Source of the DNA: an uncultured Bacteroides sp.
GTDB lineage: Bacteria > Bacteroidota > Bacteroidia > Bacteroidales > Bacteroidaceae
Direction of reading: 5' to 3'
Length of the DNA: 60,295 nt
Assembly: GCA_944321495.1 (NCBI GenBank)
Contig: CALULP010000025.1
Coordinates: 1 to 60,295 of the forward strand
In this document: positions 45,434 to 55,451 of the stretch, one piece after another
How positions within the stretch are numbered: position 1 is the first letter of the stretch
How the letters are laid out: every line of letters starts with the position of its first letter
Made by a program: the position numbers and the translations under genes
The notes under the pieces: generated by a model
Databases searched by the model: none
The model's input: only the letters and a program-made list of their open reading frames with translations
What the model was told of the DNA's origin: nothing

Positions 45434-47263
45434 ATGAAACTAAACAAAATATTATTCTTAGGTGCAATCGGTCTGTTGGGAGCATGCACTCCAGACAATG
45501 AGTTCCTGGAAGAACAGCCAAAGGACTTAATTACCGTGGAAAATGGTTACAGTTCCGGCGACCAAGTGCTTTCCACCCTGCTTTCTGCTTATAATATCAT
45601 TGAAACCAGCTATTTCCCCATGGGATTCGGTGAAAGTGATAACTTCCTATATAAACAGGCTGGAACCGACATTATGGACGGTAAATTTACGAATGTAAAA
45701 TACAGTAATTTTATCGGTACTTGGTCTTCTACTCTTACTATGGTACAGAATGTATGGGACAATTATTATAAGATTATCTCTTACTGTAATTTGGCGCTGA
45801 AGCAAATGGAAGTTGTAACTTGGACTGACGAGGCCGAGAAAAACCGTATAGCCGCAGAATGCAAGTTCTTGCGCGGATTCTCTTATTTGCGTCTGGCTGA
45901 GTATTATGGCGCAGTGCCTTTGGTACAGGAATTTACGGAAACCGCACGCTTTGATTACGAACGCACTCCCCGTGCAGATGTTTACTCTGCTGCTATTACC
46001 GATATGGAAGACGGATACAAAGTGTTGCCTGAAAGTACAATTGCCATAGGCGAACCGGGACGTGTCAGCAAATATGCCGCTGCCTTGTTCTTGGCAGAAG
46101 CTTACCTGGCCCGCGGTGTAGAAAATGGGGACAATGTTGAAGATTTCCGCATGGCAGCTACTTATGCACAGGACGTGATAGACCACCATCCGCTTATGAC
46201 CAGCCGTTTTGGTGTGCGTGCTCCCGGTGCCAGTGGTACACGCAATGGCGTTAATAATGCCTTGCCGGAAGGTAGTGCTGTTTCCGACTTGTATGTTTCC
46301 CAAAACATGACTACCTCGGCTAATACGGAAGCCATCTGGATTGCAATGTCCGTACCCGATTATGCCACCTATGCAGCCAACGGCAGCAAGGGTAACCGTT
46401 CCATTACCTTGAACCTGTCCCCTTCTTTGCAGGACATGAGCCTGACGTCGGATGGAGATGCCGGTAAGGGTTGGAGTGAAAATATCGGTCCTGAATACAA
46501 TGGTGAAACCAATCCGTATATTCATGGTGGTACAGGTTGGGGACAGACGCCTCCTACTTGGTATATCTCTGTGACTGCTTGGGATGATGCTCACAACTTC
46601 GGATCTGCACAGGATGACCGTTACGAAGAAGGTATTACGGTTCGCACCAAATATTTGGTTATCAATACAAAACACCCTATGTACGGACAATATGCCGGTT
46701 GGGATGATTTGGTTAAGGAGGTTGATGATACGGGTTCGATGTTTGTTCCTATCTTCTATAAAGAAACCCCGATGGATGCTTGGGACTGGGATACGCAGAA
46801 TTCTACTTACCAATTCTATTGGCCGATTGCCCGTGCGTCATTGTATCGTAACAAATATATAGCCCGTTCCGGTGAAGCTTATCTGTTGCTGGCCGAAGCC
46901 CAATACCGTGGAGGTGACCCGGGCAGCGCGCTGAGCACCTTGAACACCTTGCGTAGACGTGCCAATGCAAACGATGCAGACCACATCGATATACAAGTCA
47001 TTTTGGACGAACGTGCCCGCGAGCTGTTCTATGAAGAGAACCGTTGGGGTACCCTGCTCCGCATGAAGCCGGAAGAATGGCAACCGCGTTTGTTGGATTA
47101 CGGTATGTACACTGCCCAGCCGGGCGATGCAGTATTCCCCGAAGTTCGTCGGTGGGCAGAATACGATGAGTCTACCATCAAGTTTAAGAATTGGCCTATC
47201 CCGCAGACTTACATAGATTTGAATACTGGAGTGAAGTGGGAAAATAATGAAGGCTGGAACTAA
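45434..47263 (+). CDS. SusD/RagB-like surface glycan-binding lipoprotein 4
   Basis: Surface lipoprotein of 609 residues, the longest SusD here and partner of transporter 4. The signal ends at Cys18 (LGAIGLLGAC), followed by T-P-D-N-E. It has the SusD helix ECKFLRGFSYLRLAEYYGAV, PLVQEF, YAAALFLAEAYLARG and C-terminal YIARSGEAYLLLAEAQYRGG, ARELFYEENRWGTLLRMKPE. A long central insertion (about 260-420) distinguishes it from the other three. Base composition is more AT-rich than the esterases and GH3 genes that follow. Confidence 0.92.
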   Translation: MKLNKILFLGAIGLLGACTPDNEFLEEQPKDLITVENGYSSGDQVLSTLLSAYNIIETSYFPMGFGESDNFLYKQAGTDIMDGKFTNVKYSNFIGTWSSTLTMVQNVWDNYYKIISYCNLALKQMEVVTWTDEAEKNRIAAECKFLRGFSYLRLAEYYGAVPLVQEFTETARFDYERTPRADVYSAAITDMEDGYKVLPESTIAIGEPGRVSKYAAALFLAEAYLARGVENGDNVEDFRMAATYAQDVIDHHPLMTSRFGVRAPGASGTRNGVNNALPEGSAVSDLYVSQNMTTSANTEAIWIAMSVPDYATYAANGSKGNRSITLNLSPSLQDMSLTSDGDAGKGWSENIGPEYNGETNPYIHGGTGWGQTPPTWYISVTAWDDAHNFGSAQDDRYEEGITVRTKYLVINTKHPMYGQYAGWDDLVKEVDDTGSMFVPIFYKETPMDAWDWDTQNSTYQFYWPIARASLYRNKYIARSGEAYLLLAEAQYRGGDPGSALSTLNTLRRRANANDADHIDIQVILDERARELFYEENRWGTLLRMKPEEWQPRLLDYGMYTAQPGDAVFPEVRRWAEYDESTIKFKNWPIPQTYIDLNTGVKWENNEGWN

Positions 47264-47289
47264 TAAAAGTTGATAATTGTTGAAGAAGT

Positions 47290-47357
47290 AAGAAGCTGTT
47301 TTGGATTTTTTGCTGTATATTTGAAGAGTTAAAAGGTTCAAAACAGCTTCTTCTTTT
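47290..47357 (+). terminator. Terminator-like inverted repeat after susD4
   Basis: AAGAAGCTGTTTTG (47290-47303) and CAAAACAGCTTCTT (47339-47352) are a perfect 14-bp inverted repeat around a 35-base loop, followed by a T-rich run. Confidence 0.65.
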
Positions 47358-47416
47358 TCAACAAAAAAGGAAGGGACCGTTAGTGGTTGGTGTTGAGGGG
47401 GTTATTGCGCGTATCT

Positions 47417-47500
47417 TAGTGTAGTATCGCTAATCTTTTGGCGTAGTATCGCTACCGCGCTGGTGTTGGGACGCTACCGCCTTAGTGTAGTATCGCTACC
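47417..47500. repeat. Four 22-bp tandem repeats
   Basis: GCTA cores at 47429, 47451, 47473 and 47495 are exactly 22 bp apart within units of consensus TAGTGTAGTATCGCTACCGC. The array lies between susD4 and the YdjC-like gene. The same motif in inverse orientation and with the same period recurs at 55830. Confidence 0.78.
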
Positions 47501-47599
47501 AATCGGCCGTTAAACGGCTGAATCCCAGCGGGAGGAACTTTCGCCATTCCTCACTAACCACTAATCACTCATCGTTAATCACTATTTAAGCATATTGCC

Positions 47600-48415
47600 A
47601 TGAAAAAGAAACTACTTTTATTGACTGTCGCAGGCGCTTTCGCTTTGCAGATGAGCGCGCAACGGCTGGTAGTCCGCATGGACGACCTGGGTGGCAGCCA
47701 TGCCATCAACGAGGCCATCATCAAGTGTTATCAGGAAGGCATCGGCCGTTCCACCGAAATCATGGTGCCTACCCCGTGGTTCCTGGAAGGGGCACGGATG
47801 GCGAACGAGAATCCGGGGCTGGACGTGGGGCTGCACGTCACGCTGTTCAGCGAGTGGAAGGAGTACAAGTGGCGGCCGCTGACCCATTGCCCGTCGCTGT
47901 GTGACGAGGACGGCTATTTCTTCCCCAACTTTGACCCCCGTCGCGAGTACGACCCGCAGGAGGTGGAGGCGGAAATCCGCGCCCAGATAGAACTGGCGAA
48001 GAAATACGTGAAGAACCTGACGCACATCAGCATCCACATGGGGGCTACCCCGCTGGTACAGGAAATCCTGGCCAAGCTGTCCGCCGAGTACGGCCTGCCC
48101 GAACAGCCGGGACCGGAACTGAACGTGGACATGCTGGGCTTCGTGTTCCGCAAGCCGGGCACCAGCCGTGCCGGGGAGTTCCTGGAACTGCTCAAGAAGG
48201 CGGAGAAGGGCAAGACCTACTGGACCATCGAGCATCCGGGCTTTGACGTGCCCGAGATGGAAGGCATGTTCACCCGCGCGGGCGAGGACGTGGGCGAAGA
48301 CCGCCAGGACGTGACCAACACGTTTACCGACCCTGCCATCCTGCAATACATCCGCGACAACGGCATCGAGCTGATTAGTTTCGGCGACATCTTACGGGAG
48401 AATAAAAACAAATGA
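47600..48415 (+). CDS. Secreted YdjC/ChbG-family protein (carbohydrate deacetylase-like)
   Basis: Protein of 271 residues with signal peptide MKKKLLLLTVAGAFALQMSAQ. The YdjC fold is shown by RMDDLGGSHAINEAI (metal-binding Asp pair), GLHVTL (His), and HISIHMG (second His). Family members such as ChbG deacetylate chito-oligosaccharides with a divalent metal and are normally cytoplasmic; this one is exported, so it would work in the periplasm with the nearby esterases. Its stop codon overlaps the next start (ATGA at 48412), so translation of the two is probably coupled. Confidence 0.85.
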   Translation: MKKKLLLLTVAGAFALQMSAQRLVVRMDDLGGSHAINEAIIKCYQEGIGRSTEIMVPTPWFLEGARMANENPGLDVGLHVTLFSEWKEYKWRPLTHCPSLCDEDGYFFPNFDPRREYDPQEVEAEIRAQIELAKKYVKNLTHISIHMGATPLVQEILAKLSAEYGLPEQPGPELNVDMLGFVFRKPGTSRAGEFLELLKKAEKGKTYWTIEHPGFDVPEMEGMFTRAGEDVGEDRQDVTNTFTDPAILQYIRDNGIELISFGDILRENKNK

Positions 48416-49578
48416 TGATGAAAGCTCTTTTATTGGTAAGCCTGCTGGCAGGATTGGCTACCGTGCCCACGCAGGCACAATGGGGGCGGCAGACGCCTGC
48501 CGACACTTTGCAATCCGTAAGGGTAGGCAAGGATGGGACGGTGACGTTCAGCATTTATGCCCCGCAAGCCAGGCAGGTGACTTTGGGCGGCTATGTGGCA
48601 ACGGAAAACCAGCCGGCTGCCCCTGTCCGCAATGAAGTGGGGGTGTGGAGTATCTCCGTGCCGGGACTGGTGCCGGGCACGTACCGTTACCATTTCTTAG
48701 TGGACGGGCAGAAGGTGCTCGACCCCAAGGATGCGGAAGACTACGAGCGTTCGTCGCTGGCAGTGGTGGCCCCGGAAGGGGATGAATTCTTTGTGCAGCG
48801 GAATGTGCCGCATGGCGCCATGGCGACGCGTTACTATTGGTCGGAAGTGTTGGGCGAGACACGCCGCCTGCATGTGTGGACTCCGGCAGGCTATGAAAAG
48901 TCGTCGGAAGCCTTGCCGGTGTTTTACCTGATTCATGGCGGGATGGAAAGCGATGCTTTTTGGCCGACCATCGGCAGGGTGGGCGAAATACTGGACAACC
49001 TGATGGCGGAGGGCAAGATGAAGCCGATGGTGGTGGTGATGCCCAACGGTTCTATCCCCATGGACCGCATCATGGCTCTGTTGACCCCGGAGCAGAAGGC
49101 ACAAATCAATTCGCCCGCGTTCCTGGCGGCGGAGGTGCCGGTGTTTACCCGCGAGTTTGTGACGGACATTATCCCCTTCATCGAACAGAACTACCGGGTG
49201 AAAACCGATGCGGAGAACCGTGCCATTGCCGGCCTTTCGATGGGCGGGATGGAAACCATGGATATCTTGCTGAAGCATCATGAACTGTTCCGCTATGCGG
49301 CAGTCCTCAGTTCCGGCTGGTTTGAACCGGACCGGGAACGGCTGAAAAACGACGGTACGCTGGCACGGCTGGCCCCGTTGTGGAACAAGCAATTCCGTTG
49401 GCTGGTGATGACCGACGGCGGGGAAAACGACATGGCTGCCGTCAACTCGGAAGCGACCTGCAGGCTGTTTGACGAGGTGGGCATACGCTATGAACGGATG
49501 CAGACCCCCTACGGCGGGCATACGTACATCACTTGGCGCAAGGATTTGTATGAGCTGGCGCAACGCCTGTTCCGTTGA
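48412..49578 (+). CDS. Secreted Fes/CE1-like esterase 2 with N-terminal E-set domain
   Basis: Protein of 388 residues with signal peptide MMMKALLLVSLLAGLATVPT. Residues 30-120 form an immunoglobulin-like E-set/CBM48-type domain (TVTFSIYAPQARQVTLGGYV; VPGLVPGTYRYHFLVDGQK). The catalytic alpha/beta-hydrolase follows: LPVFYLIHGG, nucleophile Ser276 in AGLSMGGMET, Asp near TDGGENDM and His in YGGHTYITW. The layout matches xylan- or feruloyl-type esterases of Bacteroidetes. It overlaps the YdjC-like gene by four bases and precedes GH3 glycosidase 2 by about 100 bases. Confidence 0.9.
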   Translation: MMMKALLLVSLLAGLATVPTQAQWGRQTPADTLQSVRVGKDGTVTFSIYAPQARQVTLGGYVATENQPAAPVRNEVGVWSISVPGLVPGTYRYHFLVDGQKVLDPKDAEDYERSSLAVVAPEGDEFFVQRNVPHGAMATRYYWSEVLGETRRLHVWTPAGYEKSSEALPVFYLIHGGMESDAFWPTIGRVGEILDNLMAEGKMKPMVVVMPNGSIPMDRIMALLTPEQKAQINSPAFLAAEVPVFTREFVTDIIPFIEQNYRVKTDAENRAIAGLSMGGMETMDILLKHHELFRYAAVLSSGWFEPDRERLKNDGTLARLAPLWNKQFRWLVMTDGGENDMAAVNSEATCRLFDEVGIRYERMQTPYGGHTYITWRKDLYELAQRLFR

Positions 49579-49606
49579 AACTTCTATGATGATGTAGACG
49601 CTCTGA

Positions 49607-49642
49607 ACTCCCTCCTCACGGGGGAGGGATGGGGAGGAACTT
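49607..49642. repeat. GC-rich CCCTCC/GGGAGG hairpin
   Basis: CTCCCTCCTCACGGGGGAGG with a second GGGGAGG copy downstream; same family as the hairpins inside 31969-32090 and at 54011-54127. It lies between esterase 2 and GH3 glycosidase 2. Confidence 0.5.
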
Positions 49643-49684
49643 ATTGAATTGTTAAACATATACTTAATTTAAATTGAACGACAA

Positions 49685-52042
49685 ATGAAAAGTGTAATCA
49701 GAATGATGGGCATCGGCCTCGCCGCGTGTTGCTTGTCGGTTTCGACGGTACAGGCGCAGGTGAAGCTGACTGCCGACAACATTGACGAGGTCATCCAGGC
49801 GATGACTTTGGAAGAGAAGGTCCGCATGTGTATCGGTTGCGGCATGGCCATGGGCGACGGCGTGAAGTTCCCCGGAACGGCCGGACGCACGTATGACATT
49901 CCCCGCCTGGGCATCCCGTCCGCCTACCTGGCCGACGGTCCGCACCGCCTGGCGATGGCTACGCAGCGCGACTTTGACAGCCACTTTTACTACACCACGG
50001 AGTTCCCGTCGAGCATGACGGTGGCCGCCACGTTCAACCCGGAAGCCGCCTTCAAGGTAGGCGCCGCCTTGGGCGAGGAGCTGAAGGACTACGGGCTGGA
50101 CGTGTTGCTGGCTCCGGGTGTCAACATCGTGCGCAACGCCCTGTGCGGCCGTAACCACGAGTATTATTCGGAAGACCCGGTGGTGACGGGCAAGATGGCT
50201 GCGGGCTACATCAACGGCGTGCAGAGCCAGGGCACGGGCACGTGCATCAAGCACTTTGCCGTGAACAACCAGGAAACGAACCGCAACAACAACGACTCCC
50301 GCCTGAACCAGCGCCCCTTGCGTGAAATCTACCTGAAGGGCTTTGAAATCGCCATCAAGGAGTCGAAACCGTGGGCTGTCATGACCGCCTACAACAAGGT
50401 GAACGGCAAGTACACCTGCGAGGACAAGGGCCTGACGGACGACATCCTGCGCGGCGACTGGGGCTATGAGGGCGTGGTAATGTCCGACTGGAATGCGGGC
50501 AAGGATGCCGTGACCTCGATGATTGCGGGCAACGACATGCTGCAACCGGGACAGGACCGCCAGTACAAGGCCATCCTGGAGGCCGTGCAGAACGGTACGC
50601 TGGATGAGGCCATCATCGACCGCAACGTGAAGCGCATCCTGGGCCTGGTGGTAAAAAGCCACACTTTTGCAGGTTACAAATATGCCAATGAGACCGACCT
50701 GAAAGCCCACTCGAAGGTGGATCGCGAGGTGGGTGCCGAGGGCATCGTGCTGCTGGACAACCGCGCCACGCTGCCGCTGGCTGCGGGCGTGAAGAACGTG
50801 GCGCTGTATGGCACTACTTCCTACGACATGGTACCCGCCGGCATGGGCTTCGGCGCCACGGGCAGGGGTTACTACACGGTTTCGTTGGTAGAGGGCATGC
50901 GCAACGCCGGCTACACGGTGGATGCCGACCTGATCAAACAGTACAAGAAGCACCTGGCCGACGAGGAAAAGCGGATTTTCCCCAACGGACGTCCTCCTTT
51001 CTCGCTGACGCCGCCCGAACGCGCCGCCGAATTCGTGCCCACCGCCGAGGAACTGGCCAAACAGGTGAAAGCCAACGACGTGGCCATCCTGACCCTGGGA
51101 CGTACCAGCGGTGAGGCTGCCGACCGCCGTGTGGAAGAGTTCTACCTGAAGAACAACGAAGGCGCCCTGATTGACGCCGTTGCCGAAGCTTACCATGCCG
51201 CCGGCAAGAAGGTGATTGTCATCATGAACATCTGCAGCGCGATGGAAACGGCTTCCTGGAAAGACAAGGTGGATGCCGTGATCTGCGCCTTCCAGCCGGG
51301 TGCCGAAGTGGGCAACTGCATTGCCGACGTGCTGACCGGCAAGGTGAACCCCTCGGGACGGTTGCCGATGACGTTTGCCGTGAAGTATGGCGACGCTCCG
51401 TCGGATGCCAACTTCCCCTACGACTACGAGTTCAAGATGCCATCCTTCGCCATGGGCAGCGGCATGAACTTCCAGTCGAAAGAGAAGAAAGAGAAACAAC
51501 CGAAAGAACCGGAACGCAACGTGGACTACACCAACTACGAGGAGGGCATCTACGTGGGTTACCGTTACTTTGACACGTTCGACAAGGAGGTTTCTTATCC
51601 CTTCGGTTACGGCCTGTCGTACACCACGTTCAGCTTTGAGGTGGTAGGCTCGTCGATGGACGGTCAGACGTGCCAGTTGCAGGTGTCTGTAAAGAACACC
51701 GGCAACTGCGCCGGCAAGGAGTCCGTGCAGGTTTATGTAAAGGCTCCCAAGGGTGGCTTGGAGAAACCGGAGAAAGAGTTGAAGGCCTTTGCCAAGACCA
51801 AACTGCTGCAACCGGGCGAGAGCGAAGTGGTTACCTTGGAGTGGAACGTGATGGATATGGCTTCGTTCAACGAAAAGAGCAGCTCTTGGGTACTTGCCAA
51901 GGGTAACTACCAGTGGCTGGTGGCCGCTTCGTCGGCAGACATCCGTTGCACGGTGGACCAGAAGGTAAGCAAGGCACAGAAGGTGAAAGTGAGCAATGCC
52001 ATGGCACCGGAGAAGAGAATAGTAGAGAATGTAAAGAGGTGA
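49685..52042 (+). CDS. Secreted GH3 beta-glucosidase-like glycosidase 2
   Basis: Family GH3 enzyme of 785 residues. Signal peptide MKSVIRMMGIGLAACCLSVS (through VQAQ). TIM-barrel with LADGPHRLAM, KHFAVNNQETNRN and nucleophile Asp268 in VVMSDWNAG, the canonical SDW context. The alpha/beta sandwich follows (EGIVLLDNRATLPL), then PFGYGLSYTTFSF and a C-terminal FnIII-like domain (KNTGNCAGKESVQVYV). This is the classical beta-glucosidase architecture; aglycone preference is unknown. The last codons and stop lie inside a terminator hairpin (52022-52064). Confidence 0.93.
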   Translation: MKSVIRMMGIGLAACCLSVSTVQAQVKLTADNIDEVIQAMTLEEKVRMCIGCGMAMGDGVKFPGTAGRTYDIPRLGIPSAYLADGPHRLAMATQRDFDSHFYYTTEFPSSMTVAATFNPEAAFKVGAALGEELKDYGLDVLLAPGVNIVRNALCGRNHEYYSEDPVVTGKMAAGYINGVQSQGTGTCIKHFAVNNQETNRNNNDSRLNQRPLREIYLKGFEIAIKESKPWAVMTAYNKVNGKYTCEDKGLTDDILRGDWGYEGVVMSDWNAGKDAVTSMIAGNDMLQPGQDRQYKAILEAVQNGTLDEAIIDRNVKRILGLVVKSHTFAGYKYANETDLKAHSKVDREVGAEGIVLLDNRATLPLAAGVKNVALYGTTSYDMVPAGMGFGATGRGYYTVSLVEGMRNAGYTVDADLIKQYKKHLADEEKRIFPNGRPPFSLTPPERAAEFVPTAEELAKQVKANDVAILTLGRTSGEAADRRVEEFYLKNNEGALIDAVAEAYHAAGKKVIVIMNICSAMETASWKDKVDAVICAFQPGAEVGNCIADVLTGKVNPSGRLPMTFAVKYGDAPSDANFPYDYEFKMPSFAMGSGMNFQSKEKKEKQPKEPERNVDYTNYEEGIYVGYRYFDTFDKEVSYPFGYGLSYTTFSFEVVGSSMDGQTCQLQVSVKNTGNCAGKESVQVYVKAPKGGLEKPEKELKAFAKTKLLQPGESEVVTLEWNVMDMASFNEKSSSWVLAKGNYQWLVAASSADIRCTVDQKVSKAQKVKVSNAMAPEKRIVENVKR

Positions 52043-52078
52043 AAATCCTCTTTACATTCTCTACAATCCTCTTTTTGT
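52022..52078 (+). terminator. Terminator overlapping the end of GH3 glycosidase 2
   Basis: A perfect 18-bp inverted repeat, arms 52022-52039 and 52047-52064 (left arm begins GTAGAGAATG), with a 7-base loop that contains the TGA stop codon (52040-52042). CTTTTTGTCT follows. It would end the YdjC-esterase-GH3 transcript. Confidence 0.75.
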
Positions 52079-52564
52079 CTTGACACAAAAAGAAAATCTT
52101 TTATTATTACTGTACTTTTTCTTTCGCTTGTCCGAAAGAAAAAGTACCAAAAAGAAAGGACCCCGGCTGTGCCCGGCGGGCTACTCCGGTCGTTGTTCAG
52201 GCTAAACGGCAGAAAACTCGCTTCGCTCAGACAGCCTGCCGTTTTTAACGCCTGCCCGCCGCCCTTTGCTTTACGCCCGCCGGTCAATGCCGGAGAGCCA
52301 TGCGGCGTTGGACGCAGACATATCGGGATTCATGCCACACTCTCCGGTGTGGGTTACACGCCGCATGGCCCGCGCCTAAGCGGAGGGGCGTAAAGCGGAG
52401 AGGGGATTTTTGCGTGAAGAACGGCAGGCTGTCTGAGCGAAGCGAGTTTTTTGCCGTTTAGCAAAAATGCTTCCCTGGCAGCTACGCTGCAAAGAAGTAG
52501 CCCCGGAGATTCAGCGCTTGATTTTTTTCTTTTGGTATCTTTTCTTTTTGTATCAAGGCAAAAA
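52072..52564. repeat. 493-bp nested inverted-repeat element
   Basis: The outer ends (52072-52096 and 52540-52564; TTTTTGTCTTGACACAAAAA-like) are inverted copies with two mismatches. Inside are 43-bp arms at 52201-52243 and 52420-52462 with one mismatch (left arm begins GCTAAACGGCAG), and inner pairings GCTTTACGCCC and GCCATGCGGCGT. No protein is encoded. It fills the gap between GH3 glycosidase 2 and carboxylesterase 3. Confidence 0.7.
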
Positions 52565-52584
52565 GAAAAGTACATATAATTTTC

Positions 52585-52620
52585 TAACTTTGTAGACAAT
52601 AACAAAAATTTGTAGACAAT
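52585..52620 (+). promoter_or_regulatory. Promoter and TTTGTAGACAAT repeat of carboxylesterase 3
   Basis: A -7 element TAACTTTG (52585-52592) overlaps the first of two TTTGTAGACAAT copies (52589-52600 and 52609-52620), spaced 20 bp. The second copy runs into the ATG at 52619. The short leader implied is typical of this phylum, and the repeat may be an operator. Confidence 0.5.
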
Positions 52621-54001
52621 GAAAAAGACAGTAATGATGTTGGCTTGCGCCCTGTTTGCTACGACTCTCTGGGCACAGGCTCCTGTTCTGACCGTTGAAG
52701 GCGGACAGATAGAAGGGGTGGTCGACGCGGAAGGCGTGGCTGTGTACAAGGGCATTCCGTATGCGGCGCCTCCGGTGGGCGACCTGCGCTGGAAACAGCC
52801 GCAACCTGTGCAACCGTGGCAGGGTGTGCGGAAGTGCGACAAGTTTGGCGCCGCCTCCTTGCAGGGCGGACAGGAGGAAGGTTCGTTCTATTGGAAAGAG
52901 TTTTACCAGGACGGCAATCCGGAAATGAGTGAAGATTGCCTTTACCTGAATGTCTGGACGCCTGCTGCCGGGAAAGACAGCCGCTTGCCGGTGATGTTCT
53001 GGATTCACGGCGGGGCTTTCCAGAACGGTTTCGGCCATGAGATAGAGTTTGACGGGGACGCTTTTGCCAAGAAAGGGGTGGTGCTGGTTACCATTAACTA
53101 TCGCTTGGGCATGTGCGGTTTCCTGGCCCATCCGCTGCTGACTGCCGAGAATGGTGGAAAAGGTTCCGGCAACTACGGGCTGTTCGACCAGCTGGCAGCC
53201 TTGAAGTGGGTGAAGAAGAACATTGCCGCCTTTGGCGGGGACCCGGACAACGTCACGGTGTTCGGACAGAGCGCCGGCGCCGGAAGCGTGCAGTCGTTGA
53301 TATCTTCCCCGTTGACGAAGGGGTATATACAGCGTGCCATCATCCAGAGCGGCGGCGGACTGGGCGGTATCATCTCCACCAAATCGCTGGCTGATGTCGC
53401 CGCAACCGGAAAGGCCATGTGGGACGCTTCGGGCATGACCACGCTGGAACAGATGCGTGCCTGTCCTGCCGACCGTTTCCAGGAAATCATGATGAACTAT
53501 ATGAAGCAGCAGAAGACGTTCAACGGCATGCCTTATTCGCCTTGCGTGGACGGGGAACTGTTGACGGCATCGGTGTATGAAGCGGCCATTTCCGGCCAAG
53601 AACTGGATATCCCTTACATGATAGGGTACACTTCGGGCGATTTGGGTCCCGACAGGATGAAGAAGTCGGCTGTGGACTGGAGCCTGCTGTTGGAGAAGCA
53701 AGGCAGGAAGCCCGCTTATGTCTATTGTTTCAGCCGTGACCTCCCCGGGGAAGACTTGAAAGCTCCCAACGGAAGTCCCATCATGCCGGGTGCGTTCCAT
53801 TCTTCCGAGCTGTGGTACGTGTTTGGCACGTTGGATAAGTGCTGGCGTCCGATGGAGAAGGGAGATTACGAACTGAGCGAGCGCATGGTAAGCTACTGGA
53901 CGAACTTCGCCAAGACCGGTAACCCCAACGGTGAGGGACTGCCCGAATGGAAACCTTGCACGGGAAGCGATAATCATATCCAGACGTTGGATGTGAAGTA
54001 A
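52619..54001 (+). CDS. Secreted type-B carboxylesterase 3
   Basis: Serine carboxylesterase of 460 residues, shorter than copies 1 and 2. Signal peptide MKKTVMMLACALFATTLWAQ. It has GIPYAAPPVGDLRW, SEDCLYLNVWTP, oxyanion HGGAFQ, nucleophile Ser218 in FGQSAGAGS and a catalytic His in the FHSSELWYVFG block. This is the more canonical para-nitrobenzyl-esterase branch. Its signal peptide is nearly identical to that of the unrelated esterase at 54140. Confidence 0.9.
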   Translation: MKKTVMMLACALFATTLWAQAPVLTVEGGQIEGVVDAEGVAVYKGIPYAAPPVGDLRWKQPQPVQPWQGVRKCDKFGAASLQGGQEEGSFYWKEFYQDGNPEMSEDCLYLNVWTPAAGKDSRLPVMFWIHGGAFQNGFGHEIEFDGDAFAKKGVVLVTINYRLGMCGFLAHPLLTAENGGKGSGNYGLFDQLAALKWVKKNIAAFGGDPDNVTVFGQSAGAGSVQSLISSPLTKGYIQRAIIQSGGGLGGIISTKSLADVAATGKAMWDASGMTTLEQMRACPADRFQEIMMNYMKQQKTFNGMPYSPCVDGELLTASVYEAAISGQELDIPYMIGYTSGDLGPDRMKKSAVDWSLLLEKQGRKPAYVYCFSRDLPGEDLKAPNGSPIMPGAFHSSELWYVFGTLDKCWRPMEKGDYELSERMVSYWTNFAKTGNPNGEGLPEWKPCTGSDNHIQTLDVK

Positions 54002-54010
54002 AAGCAGCCA

Positions 54011-54127
54011 TTCCCCAACCCCTCCCCCGTGGGGAGGGGCTTGCGATGTATTCATAGGCGTATTCATAAAAAGAAATAAACTCAGAACAGCTCCCCTCCC
54101 CCACGGGGGGAGGACGGGAGGGGGCTT
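54011..54127. repeat. Pair of GC-rich hairpins between esterase genes
   Basis: A perfect hairpin CCCCTCCCC-CGT-GGGGAGGGG (54019-54039) and a second copy in inverse order from 54092 (CCCCTCCCCCACGGGGGGAG) can also pair with each other across the gap. They sit between carboxylesterase 3 and the following esterase and could terminate transcription or stabilise mRNA ends. Confidence 0.55.
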
Positions 54128-54130
54128 TAA

Positions 54131-55366
<1,236 letters not shown>

Positions 55367-55383
55367 CTATAACTTATCCGTAC

Positions 55384-55429
55384 AAAAAAAGCGCGGGGAG
55401 TATCCGAAAGGATATCCCCGCGCTTTTTT
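55384..55429. terminator. Bidirectional intrinsic terminator
   Basis: AAAAAAGCGCGGGGA pairs with TCCCCGCGCTTTTTT around TATCC-GAAA-GGATA. It can end both the plus-strand esterase transcript and the convergent minus-strand rpsO transcript. Confidence 0.85.
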
Positions 55430-55451
55430 GATGTCTGTGCCGTAAGGATGA

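Noticed and set aside
47417..47500. CRISPR array
   Set aside because: The 22-bp units are contiguous and have no unique spacers, and there are no cas genes nearby. The same applies to 28940, 55830 and 59558.
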